Shown piece after piece: positions 7,542 through 14,973 of a DNA stretch of 64,000 bases. The notes beneath the pieces were generated by a model that saw nothing but the letters and a program-made list of their open reading frames with translations, did not search any database and had not been told where the DNA came from. The translations under genes and the position numbers were made by a program. Source of the stretch: SpSt-333 sp964371615 (lineage in GTDB: Bacteria > Bacteroidota > Ignavibacteria > UBA10030 > UBA8401). The stretch is taken from positions 434,001-498,000 of the forward strand of contig CAYJMS010000003.1 in assembly GCA_964371615.1 (NCBI GenBank). The letters are read 5' to 3'. The number at the start of each line of letters is the position of its first letter. The first letter of the stretch is position 1.

Positions 7542-7919
7542 TTATGCTAACGTGATAATCTTTTTTTCCAGCAATTTTTCTTCGATCACTTTTTTCAATT
7601 CCGCTTTCGGCATTGCACCCATGGACATCATCGGCTGTTTGCTGCCGGTCGGAATGAACAAAAGAGACGGTATGCTCTGGATGCCGAACACCGCTCCGAG
7701 TTCCTGCTCTTCATCCGTATTGATCTTATAGAAATTGACCTGTCCCTTCATCTCTTCGGATAATTCTTCGATGACCGGACTGAGGAAACGGCACGGACCG
7801 CACCACGGTGCCCAGAAATCAATCACCGCCGGAAGTTCGCCGTCGTATTTCCACTCTTTGTTCTTTTCATAATCGAAAATTTTCGATAAAAAGGTTTCTT
7901 TTGTTAATGCTTCAGCCAT
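7542..7919 (-). CDS. Thioredoxin family protein
   Basis: 125 residues with the canonical redox site WCGPC (Cys40, Cys43) in VIDFWAPWCGPCRFLSP and the cis-proline loop GIQSIPSLLFI. No signal peptide, so cytoplasmic. It lacks the usual close match to housekeeping TrxA at both ends (extra N-terminal 15 residues) and lies inside the sulfurtransferase cluster, so it may be the dedicated reductant of the rhodaneses or OsmC protein. That role is inference. Confidence 0.95.
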   Translation of the reverse strand: MAEALTKETFLSKIFDYEKNKEWKYDGELPAVIDFWAPWCGPCRFLSPVIEELSEEMKGQVNFYKINTDEEQELGAVFGIQSIPSLLFIPTGSKQPMMSMGAMPKAELKKVIEEKLLEKKIITLA

Positions 7920-7942
7920 TGTCGTTCCTGATAAATGATATG

Positions 7943-8152
7943 TTATTTGTTTAATTTTTCTGTTTCAATTTTTGTTACCGTGCTGATGCCGGCAAGATGC
8001 CATATCGGGCAATATTTCATGAATCCCGTCGCAACAAAGATCAGTCCGGCGAACGCCCAGGGCGTTTCGGGTCCCCAGAATGCCAGGGAAGTAATAAAGA
8101 GACCGAGAAGAATACGCACATATTGCTCGATGCTGCCGATGTTTTTTTTCAT
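7943..8152 (-). CDS. DUF2892 (YgaP-type transmembrane) protein
   Basis: 69 residues starting MKKNIGSIEQYVRILLG, with two membrane segments and the family-typical GFMKYCPIWHLAGI containing one cysteine. In E. coli YgaP the same module is fused to a membrane-facing rhodanese; here the rhodaneses are separate anchored proteins two and three genes downstream. That gene-fusion precedent supports a joint function at the membrane. It starts 79 bases after the anti-sigma gene stop. Confidence 0.85.
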   Translation of the reverse strand: MKKNIGSIEQYVRILLGLFITSLAFWGPETPWAFAGLIFVATGFMKYCPIWHLAGISTVTKIETEKLNK

Positions 8153-8231
8153 GATAAATTCCCCGAAAATGATGGTGTAAAATAAGTTGATGGTAACAGT
8201 GAGTATAGGATGCAGCGATCGGCAAAAAGAT

Positions 8232-8513
8232 TCAGCGGTGCGACTTCTTTTTTGACGTTTCTTTGCCGATATGGACTATGGCAAAAAGCTCCGCCTTGGC
8301 TTTTTTGGAAAGTTTCGGTGTGGGGTATTTTTTATACAAAAAGACCGTTTTTTTCATCGAATCGAGCAACGCGGAGCAATGTTCGCATTCAGCGATGTGC
8401 GCCTTGATTTTCCGGCATGCTTCGGTCTCAAGCTTCGAATCCAGATTGTCGCACAGGTGGTTATAGACCTCTGCGCATGACAATAAATGAGTATGGATGT
8501 GAGGATGTTTCAT
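8232..8513 (-). CDS. Zinc-finger anti-sigma factor (zf-HC2-like), soluble
   Basis: 93 residues. HIAECEHC gives the His-x3-Cys-x2-Cys of the zinc-binding anti-sigma domain, with further upstream cysteines (SCAEVYNHLC, EAC). There is no transmembrane segment and the C-terminus is short and basic, which is the pattern of cytoplasmic redox-sensing ZAS proteins such as RsrA. It overlaps the sigma gene by 4 bases (ATGA), the usual coupling of an ECF pair. The candidate signal is thiol oxidation, in line with the downstream genes; this is inference. Confidence 0.85.
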   Translation of the reverse strand: MKHPHIHTHLLSCAEVYNHLCDNLDSKLETEACRKIKAHIAECEHCSALLDSMKKTVFLYKKYPTPKLSKKAKAELFAIVHIGKETSKKKSHR

Positions 8514-9103
8514 TGAGACATGAATTCGTGTAATTGTTGTCGTAAAAATATCCGTGAGCGCCGTAAGCGCGATTTTACCGCCGGGACCGATAATCCGGTG
8601 ATCTTCGACGTTTCTTCCGCCGTCCGCTGCTCAAGATCGCGCAGCACAAACACCACCCGGTAATCATCGGGAAGTTTTTGTATTGCAGCATCCAGCTGTT
8701 CTTTCAATTCTCCGTGAAGGAGTTTCTCCACAGGAGTGTCATCCCACGCCACCAATTGTCTCTGCACTGTTTCATCTTCCGTATCCGGAGGTTCATCCAG
8801 CGATTCGAGCAAATCTTCAATTTTTCGCCGCCGCCGTTTCATCAGGCAATTGTTGGCGACAATCGAATAAAGCCAGGTGGAGAACTTTGACCGGCCGTCG
8901 AACTGATCGATTTTGCGGAAGACATTCACAAACGTATCCTGAAACGATTCTTCCGCCTTCTCCTTGTCACGGCACAGTTTGAACGCAAATCCCCACACCG
9001 TCTGTTCATACCGCTGCACCAGCTTCGAAAACGCCCGCTCATCACCCGTTTTTATCTGGGAGATCAATACAGCGTCGGACGGTATGGGATTGGGATCTTT
9101 CAT
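8510..9103 (-). CDS. ECF-family RNA polymerase sigma factor
   Basis: 197 residues. Region 2 covers about 12-90 (ISQIKTGDERAFSKLVQRYEQTV ... FQDTFVNVFRKIDQF...FSTWLYSIVANNCLMKRRR) and region 4 about 130-190 (IQKLPDDYRVVFVLRDLEQRTAEETSKITGLSVPAVKSRLRRSR). There is no region 1.1 or 3, as expected for ECF. It heads the redox cluster and is followed by its anti-sigma gene. The 200-bp upstream gap carries an inverted repeat TTGAAgtaatTTCAA (9231-9245) that could be part of its promoter or an operator; no ECF -35/-10 pair is convincing. Confidence 0.96.
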   Translation of the reverse strand: MKDPNPIPSDAVLISQIKTGDERAFSKLVQRYEQTVWGFAFKLCRDKEKAEESFQDTFVNVFRKIDQFDGRSKFSTWLYSIVANNCLMKRRRRKIEDLLESLDEPPDTEDETVQRQLVAWDDTPVEKLLHGELKEQLDAAIQKLPDDYRVVFVLRDLEQRTAEETSKITGLSVPAVKSRLRRSRIFLRQQLHEFMSQ

Positions 9104-9302
9104 TCAGTAGGATGCAGTAAAACAGATTTTGGATTCACGATTCAGTTCAAGAATAGAGAAAATTAGATGTGGATGCAACAAAGAATCCGCCCTGTACGAT
9201 TGTAACATTTACCCTTGAAATGCGTTCCAATTGAAGTAATTTCAACCTACTCCGGTCGAAGTACCGCTTGCACTTGAGAGAATTTAATTTGACCTTCTTT
9301 CT

Positions 9303-10343
9303 ATGAATCGCCGTTCCGTATTAAAAAAACTCATTATTACACCGCTTATGCTTCCGTCGCTGTCGGTTGTTGCCCAAACATCATCAGGACTCCCCGCTCA
9401 TCACGGCGAGAACGGATTTATCAATACCGATCCAGATTTTGCCGAAGCGGGTTTTAATGAGATGGCTCCCTGGATTGCCGCGAAATTGGGGGATATGTTC
9501 ACCGGCGCACCGAAAGTCGATATTCCGCGGGAGTTTAATTCCGGAGCGATTTTCAAGGAAAACAAGCCGTACACCATCACCTGGGTTGGCCACGCTACCA
9601 CTGTAATCCAGATGGAAGGAAAGAACATTTTAACCGATCCGGTGTGGTCGAGCAGAGTCGGTCCGTTCAAGTGGGCCGGATCGCCGCGGGTTACAGAACC
9701 GGGATTATCCATCGATAAATTGCCCCCCATCGATATCATTCTCATCTCTCACAATCATTACGATCATCTGGACGATTCGAGCATCGAAGAACTTGCCGAC
9801 CGTTTTCCCGACGCGAAATATTTCGTGCCGCTGCGGGTAAGGGATTGGTTCGAAGACAAAGGAATACGGAACGTGGAGGAATACGACTGGTGGGAAGGGG
9901 GATCGGTCGGGGAGTTAAAGATCATCTGCGCACCGACGCAGCATTTTTCCGGACGATGGATTAACGACCGAAACCAATCGCTGTGGTGCTCCTGGATCGT
10001 GACAGGAAAAAAGCGTTTGTATTTCGGCGGAGATTCCGGCTATTGTTCGCATTTCGAAAATATCGGAAGGAAATTCGGACCGTTCGACCTTACGATGGTA
10101 CCGATCGGCGCCTACGAACCGCGGCGGTTAATGAGACCGGTTCATATGAATCCCGAAGAAGCCGTTCAAACCAATCTCGATCTGCGCGGCAAAAAAATGC
10201 TCGGAATCCATTGGGGAACGTTCATGATGACAGACGAACCGATGGATGAACCACCGGTGAAACTGGCCGACGCTGTCAAGGCAAAGAATCTTTCGCCGGA
10301 CGATTATTGGGCGCTGAAACTGGGGGAGACGAGAGAGTGGTAA
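9303..10343 (+). CDS. MBL-fold metallohydrolase, NAPE-PLD/UlaG-like, exported
   Basis: 346 residues. Zinc motif SHNHYDHLDD (HxHxDH) near residue 150, later metal ligands in APTQHFSGR, FGGDSG and GIHWGTF. The order WVGHATT..., HNHYDHLD, QHFSGRW, GDSGY matches the N-acylphosphatidylethanolamine phospholipase D-like group. The N-terminus NRRSVLKKL then a hydrophobic stretch ending VVAQ resembles a Tat signal, so a periplasmic enzyme is likely. Substrate in bacteria is unproven. Divergent from the ECF sigma gene, sharing a 200-bp control region. Confidence 0.9.
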   Translation: MNRRSVLKKLIITPLMLPSLSVVAQTSSGLPAHHGENGFINTDPDFAEAGFNEMAPWIAAKLGDMFTGAPKVDIPREFNSGAIFKENKPYTITWVGHATTVIQMEGKNILTDPVWSSRVGPFKWAGSPRVTEPGLSIDKLPPIDIILISHNHYDHLDDSSIEELADRFPDAKYFVPLRVRDWFEDKGIRNVEEYDWWEGGSVGELKIICAPTQHFSGRWINDRNQSLWCSWIVTGKKRLYFGGDSGYCSHFENIGRKFGPFDLTMVPIGAYEPRRLMRPVHMNPEEAVQTNLDLRGKKMLGIHWGTFMMTDEPMDEPPVKLADAVKAKNLSPDDYWALKLGETREW

Positions 10344-10345
10344 TA

Positions 10346-10741
10346 TTATTTCGGATGGTGAAACTTTGCCGCCGCAAGACTCAGCGCACCGATCACCAAT
10401 CCGTACATGCCGCCGATAAAAAGGCTCGACAGCATGATAAAAAAGCGCGGTGACATTCCCGCCGAAAAATTTTTGATCTCTGCTGCTGCAAATTCGTTGT
10501 GCTGCATATAGAGATCGAATCCGATCGCTTGCACCGCAGCACTCAGAATCCCCATTCCCAAACCCGCCAGAAAACCGTGAAAAAAGATGTTGTGCGAGGT
10601 GGTTCGTGCAATAAAGAACGCCGTGACCAGCGCAATAATCGTCCAGAGGATGAGTTCGATCTGCTGCGTATATCCGAAAAGCGAAACGCCTCCCATACAG
10701 GCGCCGACAAGAGAGAAGAGAAGAATTGTAGTCCACTTCAT
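10346..10741 (-). CDS. Hypothetical membrane protein with four predicted helices
   Basis: Start taken at ATG 10741 (MKWTTILLFSLVGACMGG); the upstream extension to a TTG at 10789 lacks hydrophobic character. 131 residues with membrane segments around 3-20, 27-46, 55-77 and 100-125 and glycine-rich packing motifs (GFLAGLGMGI, GGMYGLVIGAL). I do not recognise a family. It is convergent with the MBL gene, 2 bases apart, with no terminator between. Confidence 0.7.
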   Translation of the reverse strand: MKWTTILLFSLVGACMGGVSLFGYTQQIELILWTIIALVTAFFIARTTSHNIFFHGFLAGLGMGILSAAVQAIGFDLYMQHNEFAAAEIKNFSAGMSPRFFIMLSSLFIGGMYGLVIGALSLAAAKFHHPK

Positions 10742-10834
10742 GGAGGTACCGCCTATTGTTGGAGTGGAAAGTACAAACTCACGGGACAAACGTCAACACG
10801 TTTTTTTTGCAATTTCTGCAGTGAAGCCGCAGAT

Positions 10835-11065
10835 TTAAATGATCGCTTCGTCCAGTTCGAACTGTTCGTTCAGCTCGCCGAGTTCCTTTTTCAGAAGATC
10901 ACGGTGCTCTCGTTTCTCCTGAACAATGGAAAGTAGAATCGGCTTCACGAGACTGTCGCCGATCGAATGGATGGTCTGTTCGTACGATTCAATATTTTTC
11001 TCTTCACGCCGAATCAGGTCTTCGATCATTTGTGTCACCGAGGTAAATTCTTCAGTAGTTTTCAT
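10835..11065 (-). CDS. Small ferritin-like/rubrerythrin-like helical protein
   Basis: 76 residues, almost wholly helical. RREEKNIESYEQTI contains a Glu, and EKREHRDLLKKEL has the ExxH spacing used by ferritin-like diiron carboxylate helices, so this resembles one half of a four-helix ferritin-like fold that would need to dimerise. It starts 9 bases after the beta-subunit stop and is therefore probably in the oxidoreductase operon. Metal binding is inferred from the pattern only. Confidence 0.6.
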   Translation of the reverse strand: MKTTEEFTSVTQMIEDLIRREEKNIESYEQTIHSIGDSLVKPILLSIVQEKREHRDLLKKELGELNEQFELDEAII

Positions 11066-11074
11066 GCTCGCCTC

Positions 11075-12409
11075 TTAACGTGTCAACAACGGTAATAATG
11101 CTTCAATGTCTTTTTGGTACAACGCCGATTTTTCCCCGACGTGCATCCGAATCGATTCCATCATCGCTTCGATAGGGATTGAATGTTCGCGGGCGATCAA
11201 CGCAGCGACAGCGCTGGTGGTGGCGCGCAGCGGAGTGCAAAGTGTCCGCATCGGCAGGCGGAAATGCGTTCCTTTTGCGTGAACGGTCGGAAGAGAATCA
11301 TCGATCAAAACAATCGTTGATTCGGAACAACGGGCAAGGGTTCTGTTCGCCGTTACCTCTTTCAGCCCCTCGGCGGATGCGATCACGACCACATCCGGTA
11401 CATCGATGCCGGTATAATGAATCTCGTCGCTGCTGATCACCACTTCGGAAAGGGAGAATCCCGATCCCTGCGTAACAGGATTGTCGTTTTTCTGCGTGGC
11501 GTGAAGGCCGCAGAGAATCCCGGCGCGCATCAGGAGATAAGAGGATAATTGCACCTTTTCTCCTGCTGTTCCGGCGATCACCCATCGCTGTGTGCCGCGG
11601 AGCGACGAGATGAATTTTTGCGACAATGCATCGTCTTTCACCTTTGTTTCGCGGGACAGCACTTTCGATTTGTATTCCTCGCAGAATTCTTTTCTTTTAA
11701 ACTCTTTTGGAATCGTTTCTCTGCCATATCCCCCCGCCATGCCGGCAATTGTTTTTCCGTCGATCTTATTCTTGCCGACGGCGAATTCGGTGCAGAGTTC
11801 GACGATTTCCACCAGCGCAAATCCCGGATGGGCGATTGCATCGGCAATCACCGAGGAGAGATTCTTGTCCGTAGCGGAAATCCTCGTCACGAATTCCGCG
11901 CCGCAGCTTTTGATCATCGCGCAGATATCCATCGGCGGGACGATGTTTCCTTCCGGCGTTGTGGGTGTAATAAATTCCAACGGAGAGAATCCGCTGTTCT
12001 GTCCGCCGGTCATGCCGTAGAGCATGTTGTTGGCGACCAACACCGTCACGTCGACATTCATCAATGCGGCATTCACCACATGCAGCAGTCCGATGGTGGC
12101 GCCGCCGTCGCCGATCACCACGACGGATTTCAATTTCGAATCGTGCAGGATGCCGTCCGCCAGTTCGACGCCGGTCGCGAATGCGGTAGAGCGCCCGTGA
12201 GTAGTATGAAACGTGTGCGGCGTCGAGAAAAGCGCATCGAGAATGCCGATGCAGCCGATATCGCTGACGATACAAACCTTTTGGGGATCGAGTTCCAGCG
12301 CAGAAAAAGCGCGGTCGAGATTGTGCACGTAATGATGATGTCCGCATCCTTTGCAAAAAGGAAATGCGACCGATTCTTTCAAGAATGTCGTTTGCAGCGC
12401 GGTTGTCAT
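11075..12409 (-). CDS. 2-oxoacid:ferredoxin oxidoreductase, beta subunit fused to gamma domain
   Basis: 444 residues. Residues 1-260 are the TPP-binding beta subunit: CKGCGHH with Cys19/Cys22 and Cys53 (likely Fe-S ligands), and the TPP motif GDGGATIGLLHVVNAAL...NN (100-128). Residues about 265-444 (RWVIAGTAGEKVQLSSYLL...) are a gamma-type domain, normally a separate KorC/PorC. The KGCGHH/TPP context resembles 2-oxoglutarate or 2-oxoisovalerate enzymes (KorB) rather than pyruvate, but specificity cannot be read. ATG overlaps the alpha-subunit stop by 4 bases. Confidence 0.9.
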   Translation of the reverse strand: MTTALQTTFLKESVAFPFCKGCGHHHYVHNLDRAFSALELDPQKVCIVSDIGCIGILDALFSTPHTFHTTHGRSTAFATGVELADGILHDSKLKSVVVIGDGGATIGLLHVVNAALMNVDVTVLVANNMLYGMTGGQNSGFSPLEFITPTTPEGNIVPPMDICAMIKSCGAEFVTRISATDKNLSSVIADAIAHPGFALVEIVELCTEFAVGKNKIDGKTIAGMAGGYGRETIPKEFKRKEFCEEYKSKVLSRETKVKDDALSQKFISSLRGTQRWVIAGTAGEKVQLSSYLLMRAGILCGLHATQKNDNPVTQGSGFSLSEVVISSDEIHYTGIDVPDVVVIASAEGLKEVTANRTLARCSESTIVLIDDSLPTVHAKGTHFRLPMRTLCTPLRATTSAVAALIAREHSIPIEAMMESIRMHVGEKSALYQKDIEALLPLLTR

Positions 12410-13539
12410 GAGTATAATTTCTCCAAAATATCGTTCGGCGTTATCATTGTGCCGAAGCCGTTGATGCCGACGACTTTTTTATCGGTGAACAGATGACGGA
12501 TGACAGAGCGGTATTGTCCCGTGAGATTCTCTTCGGCGATGAAGACGGTGTGCACTCCCTCGGCTGCTTTCAGAAGCAGTTGTTCCGGTACGGGAAAGAG
12601 AGAAATGACGTTGACCAACCGTACATGTTTTCCGCGTTCCCGCGCCTGTTTTACCGCTTCGCGGGCGGTGCGGGCGGTGATGCCGAAACTGATGATGAGC
12701 ATCTCTGCCTTGGGATCGTCGTCGGTCTTGACGAATGCCATCTCGTGTGCGCGTGCCGTTATTTTCTGCTGCAGGTGGCGGAGCACATCGATTGTTTCGG
12801 GAGAATTCTTCTGCAACTTGCCGCTCTTGTCGTGCGCGGATCCGGTGATGGTTGTTTTTTGCGCTCCGCCGACAGGCGTGAAAAGAGGAACGTCTTCCGG
12901 CGATGCATAACCGTACGTCTGAAAACCGTTTCCGGCAGCGCCGGTAAATTCTTTCCGGTAATTTGCCGGAGACGAGACGAGTGTCTCAAAATTCACATCT
13001 TCGGACATCATACCGATCTCTTTATCCGACAGGACCACAACGGGAGTGCGGAGTTCTTCCGCCCAGTACATCGCCAGCGTGGTCACTTCAAAACATTCCG
13101 CCGCGGTGCTCGGCGCAAAAACGGGAATTGTATATGCGCCGGAGGTGCAATATTCCGTGAGTAAAATATCTCCCTGCGCTCCCTGCGTTGCGCCGCCGGT
13201 GCTTGGGCCGAGCCTCTGCACAACGGCAATGACCACGGGGAGTTCTGTCATCAGCGCATATTGAACCGTTTCGATCATCAGCGACCAGCCGGGACCGGAG
13301 GTGGCGGTCATCGCTTTTGCACCGCGTGCCGATGCGCCGACGCAGTACGCCAACGCGGAAATTTCGTCCGGAGAGCTGATAGCGATTCCCATGCGCTTCG
13401 GCAGTTCCTCGATCATCGATTTATATATTCCCGACGCGGGAGTGATGGGATATCCGGCAAAGAACAGACAGCCGGCATGCAGCGCACCCTCAGCGATCAT
13501 TTGATTGCCGGTGCGGATCTTTATTTTTGCAGTTGACAT
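12406..13539 (-). CDS. 2-oxoacid:ferredoxin oxidoreductase, alpha subunit
   Basis: Start chosen at MSTAKIKIRTGNQMIAEGAL (ATG 13539); the 17-residue upstream extension is unlike the family. 377 residues. FAGYPITPASGIYKSM is the alpha-subunit pyrimidine-domain hallmark, followed by EISALAYCVGASARGAKAMTATSGPGWSLM and RLGPSTGGATQGAQGD. With the beta-gamma partner it forms a CoA-dependent, ferredoxin-reducing 2-oxoacid decarboxylase that makes acyl-CoA from amino-acid-derived oxoacids or in a TCA cycle. It needs TPP, and the thiamine uptake operon lies 1.4 kb away. Confidence 0.93.
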   Translation of the reverse strand: MSTAKIKIRTGNQMIAEGALHAGCLFFAGYPITPASGIYKSMIEELPKRMGIAISSPDEISALAYCVGASARGAKAMTATSGPGWSLMIETVQYALMTELPVVIAVVQRLGPSTGGATQGAQGDILLTEYCTSGAYTIPVFAPSTAAECFEVTTLAMYWAEELRTPVVVLSDKEIGMMSEDVNFETLVSSPANYRKEFTGAAGNGFQTYGYASPEDVPLFTPVGGAQKTTITGSAHDKSGKLQKNSPETIDVLRHLQQKITARAHEMAFVKTDDDPKAEMLIISFGITARTAREAVKQARERGKHVRLVNVISLFPVPEQLLLKAAEGVHTVFIAEENLTGQYRSVIRHLFTDKKVVGINGFGTMITPNDILEKLYS

Positions 13540-13742
13540 TCCAATTTTCCGATAGTAATAGACATGCGCCTGCAATAGACAGGCGGTCACATACTCCTTT
13601 TATATCAAAAACCGTGCTATGAGTTTACGACTGTTTTGTCTTCAATTTTGCAGAATTACGAAAGAATTTTTACCGATGGTGGGAATATACAGAATGTGTT
13701 TGCAAAGGTAGGAAGCGGTATCGGATGAGAAAGTATGAAAAT

Positions 13743-13775
13743 AAAAAACCTCCGGAGTCACGGCGACTCCGGAGG
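13743..13775 (-). terminator. Terminator of the lipoprotein gene
   Basis: Perfect 11-bp stem CCTCCGGAGTC with a 5-nt loop, followed on the minus strand by a U-run (plus-strand A run 13743-13748). It is 23 bases after the lipoprotein stop and insulates the 2-oxoacid oxidoreductase genes. Confidence 0.92.
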
Positions 13776-13797
13776 TATGGTGATAACGATTGTTGAT

Positions 13798-14514
13798 TTA
13801 GAATGTACCGGATTCAAGAACGCCGCCGTTTTCATCAAACAGCGTATAGGCACCCGTTCCATTGGCAATCCAGGTGATCTCGATGTTCAGGAAGAGATCA
13901 TTACTGAGATCCTTCTTCTGATACATCTTCATACTGCCGGAGCCGTCGATATTGTTGACGATATCGAGTTGTTCATTCAACACGCCGTTTGTGTATGCCT
14001 TCAGCATTCCGGTCTCATTACCCTGAGCATCGGTGTTCCAGGCAAGTTCCGCTTCCAACTGGGTGGAATTCTCGGAATAAATTTTCCAGCTGCCGCTCTT
14101 GCTGTCGGAGCTGGAAGTACCTTCCATTGCTTTCCAGTTCGTATACGTGACGCTGCCGTCGGTACCGTTGAAGACCACTGACCAGGTATAACTTCCGTCG
14201 GTCAGTTGTGTAACGGTGACCGTTTCCGACATTGTGCCGAAATCGTAGGTGTACGTCCAGGTATTGCCGTTCTGTTCGCCTTCCATTGAAGCGAATGCGG
14301 TAAAGAACTGCGTATAGCCGTTGAACATCATCGAAAAGGTCTGTGCTTGTACGGCATATTGATTTGTCGAATTCGTGTTCGGACCCGTCATGGATACCTG
14401 CGGCGCCGTCGGTTTTTTCGTCGGAGTATTGTCGATCGGGTTCGATTCCTTATCGCATCCGGCAAGCATTGCCATAACCGCCAAGACAACTAGAATGGTC
14501 GTTAATTTTTTCAT
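13798..14514 (-). CDS. Hypothetical lipoprotein
   Basis: Start at ATG 14514 (MKKLTTILVVLAVMAMLAGC) because it gives a clean lipoprotein signal with lipobox LAGC and a GAAAGGAT ribosome site; the 19-residue extension would bury it. 238 residues. After the lipidated Cys (about 19) a short Pro/Thr linker leads to a beta-rich domain with repeated Trp/Thr motifs (TWTYTYDFG, SYTWSVVFNGTDGSVTYTNWKAM). No family recognised. Lys/Glu after the lipid Cys-Asp suggests variable sorting; the membrane is uncertain. Own transcription unit with terminator. Confidence 0.8.
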   Translation of the reverse strand: MKKLTTILVVLAVMAMLAGCDKESNPIDNTPTKKPTAPQVSMTGPNTNSTNQYAVQAQTFSMMFNGYTQFFTAFASMEGEQNGNTWTYTYDFGTMSETVTVTQLTDGSYTWSVVFNGTDGSVTYTNWKAMEGTSSSDSKSGSWKIYSENSTQLEAELAWNTDAQGNETGMLKAYTNGVLNEQLDIVNNIDGSGSMKMYQKKDLSNDLFLNIEITWIANGTGAYTLFDENGGVLESGTF

Positions 14515-14655
14515 ACAGATCCTTTCGGAATATTTTTTTAGTGATAAGGTGAGAGGAAAGAAATCAGTCAAAAATATGCAGAAGGTTGCGTAAAATCAAC
14601 ACATGAAATCCACCGTGTGCGATTCCTCACAATCGATGTACGGTACATCAGGATT

Positions 14656-14683
14656 TTGATTCTTTCAACTTCATACGTATATT
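14656..14683 (+). promoter_or_regulatory. Probable promoter of the thiamine operon
   Basis: TTGATT, 16-nt spacer, TATATT, directly upstream of the TPP riboswitch; the expected start point (about 14690) leaves a 30-nt lead before the aptamer. Confidence 0.55.
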
Positions 14684-14719
14684 ATCGGTGTAGTCTCGTT
14701 CTTTAATTATCAATGCATT

Positions 14720-14850
14720 ACCTCGTTAGGGGTGTTATTCCATTCCAACCGCACTATGGTTGCGAAACCGGAAAACTGAGAACATACCCTTGATGGCGCC
14801 GCACGCGTCAGAACCACCTGATCTGGATAATACCAGCGTAGGGAAACGAC
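14720..14850 (+). promoter_or_regulatory. TPP (thiamine pyrophosphate) riboswitch aptamer
   Basis: The conserved THI-box blocks are present in order: TTAGGGGTG (14726-14734), CTGAGA (14776-14781) then ACCCTTGA, and near the 3' end ACCTGATCTGGATAATACCAGCGTAGGGAA (about 14815-14844). TCGTT (14723-14727) pairs with AACGA (14845-14849) to close P1. A GC-rich insertion between CTGAGA...CCCTTGA and ACCTGATC extends the arm. The aptamer is followed by an intrinsic terminator, so TPP binding should stop transcription of the three downstream thiamine genes. Confidence 0.96.
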
Positions 14851-14871
14851 AAATTCACCACCATAAAATTT

Positions 14872-14912
14872 GCCGTTACTGATGCCACACTATTCAGTAA
14901 CGGCTTTTTTTT
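14872..14912 (+). terminator. Intrinsic terminator of the TPP riboswitch expression platform
   Basis: GCCGTTACTGA pairs with TCAGTAACGGC over 11 bp across an 11-nt loop and is followed by eight T. It stands 22 bases after the aptamer and 61 bases before the receptor ATG, so it is a premature terminator and not the end of an upstream gene. Confidence 0.93.
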
Positions 14913-14973
14913 TCCGTTTATCTCAGTGACGGGCAGAAGGCCGGACAGTGTCCGGCAGGAAGAGATTGTTACC

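Noticed and set aside
11549..12496. 315-codon plus-strand frame opposite the oxidoreductase beta subunit
   Set aside because: Low-complexity Arg/His/Ala composition and full overlap with a well-conserved enzyme on the other strand.
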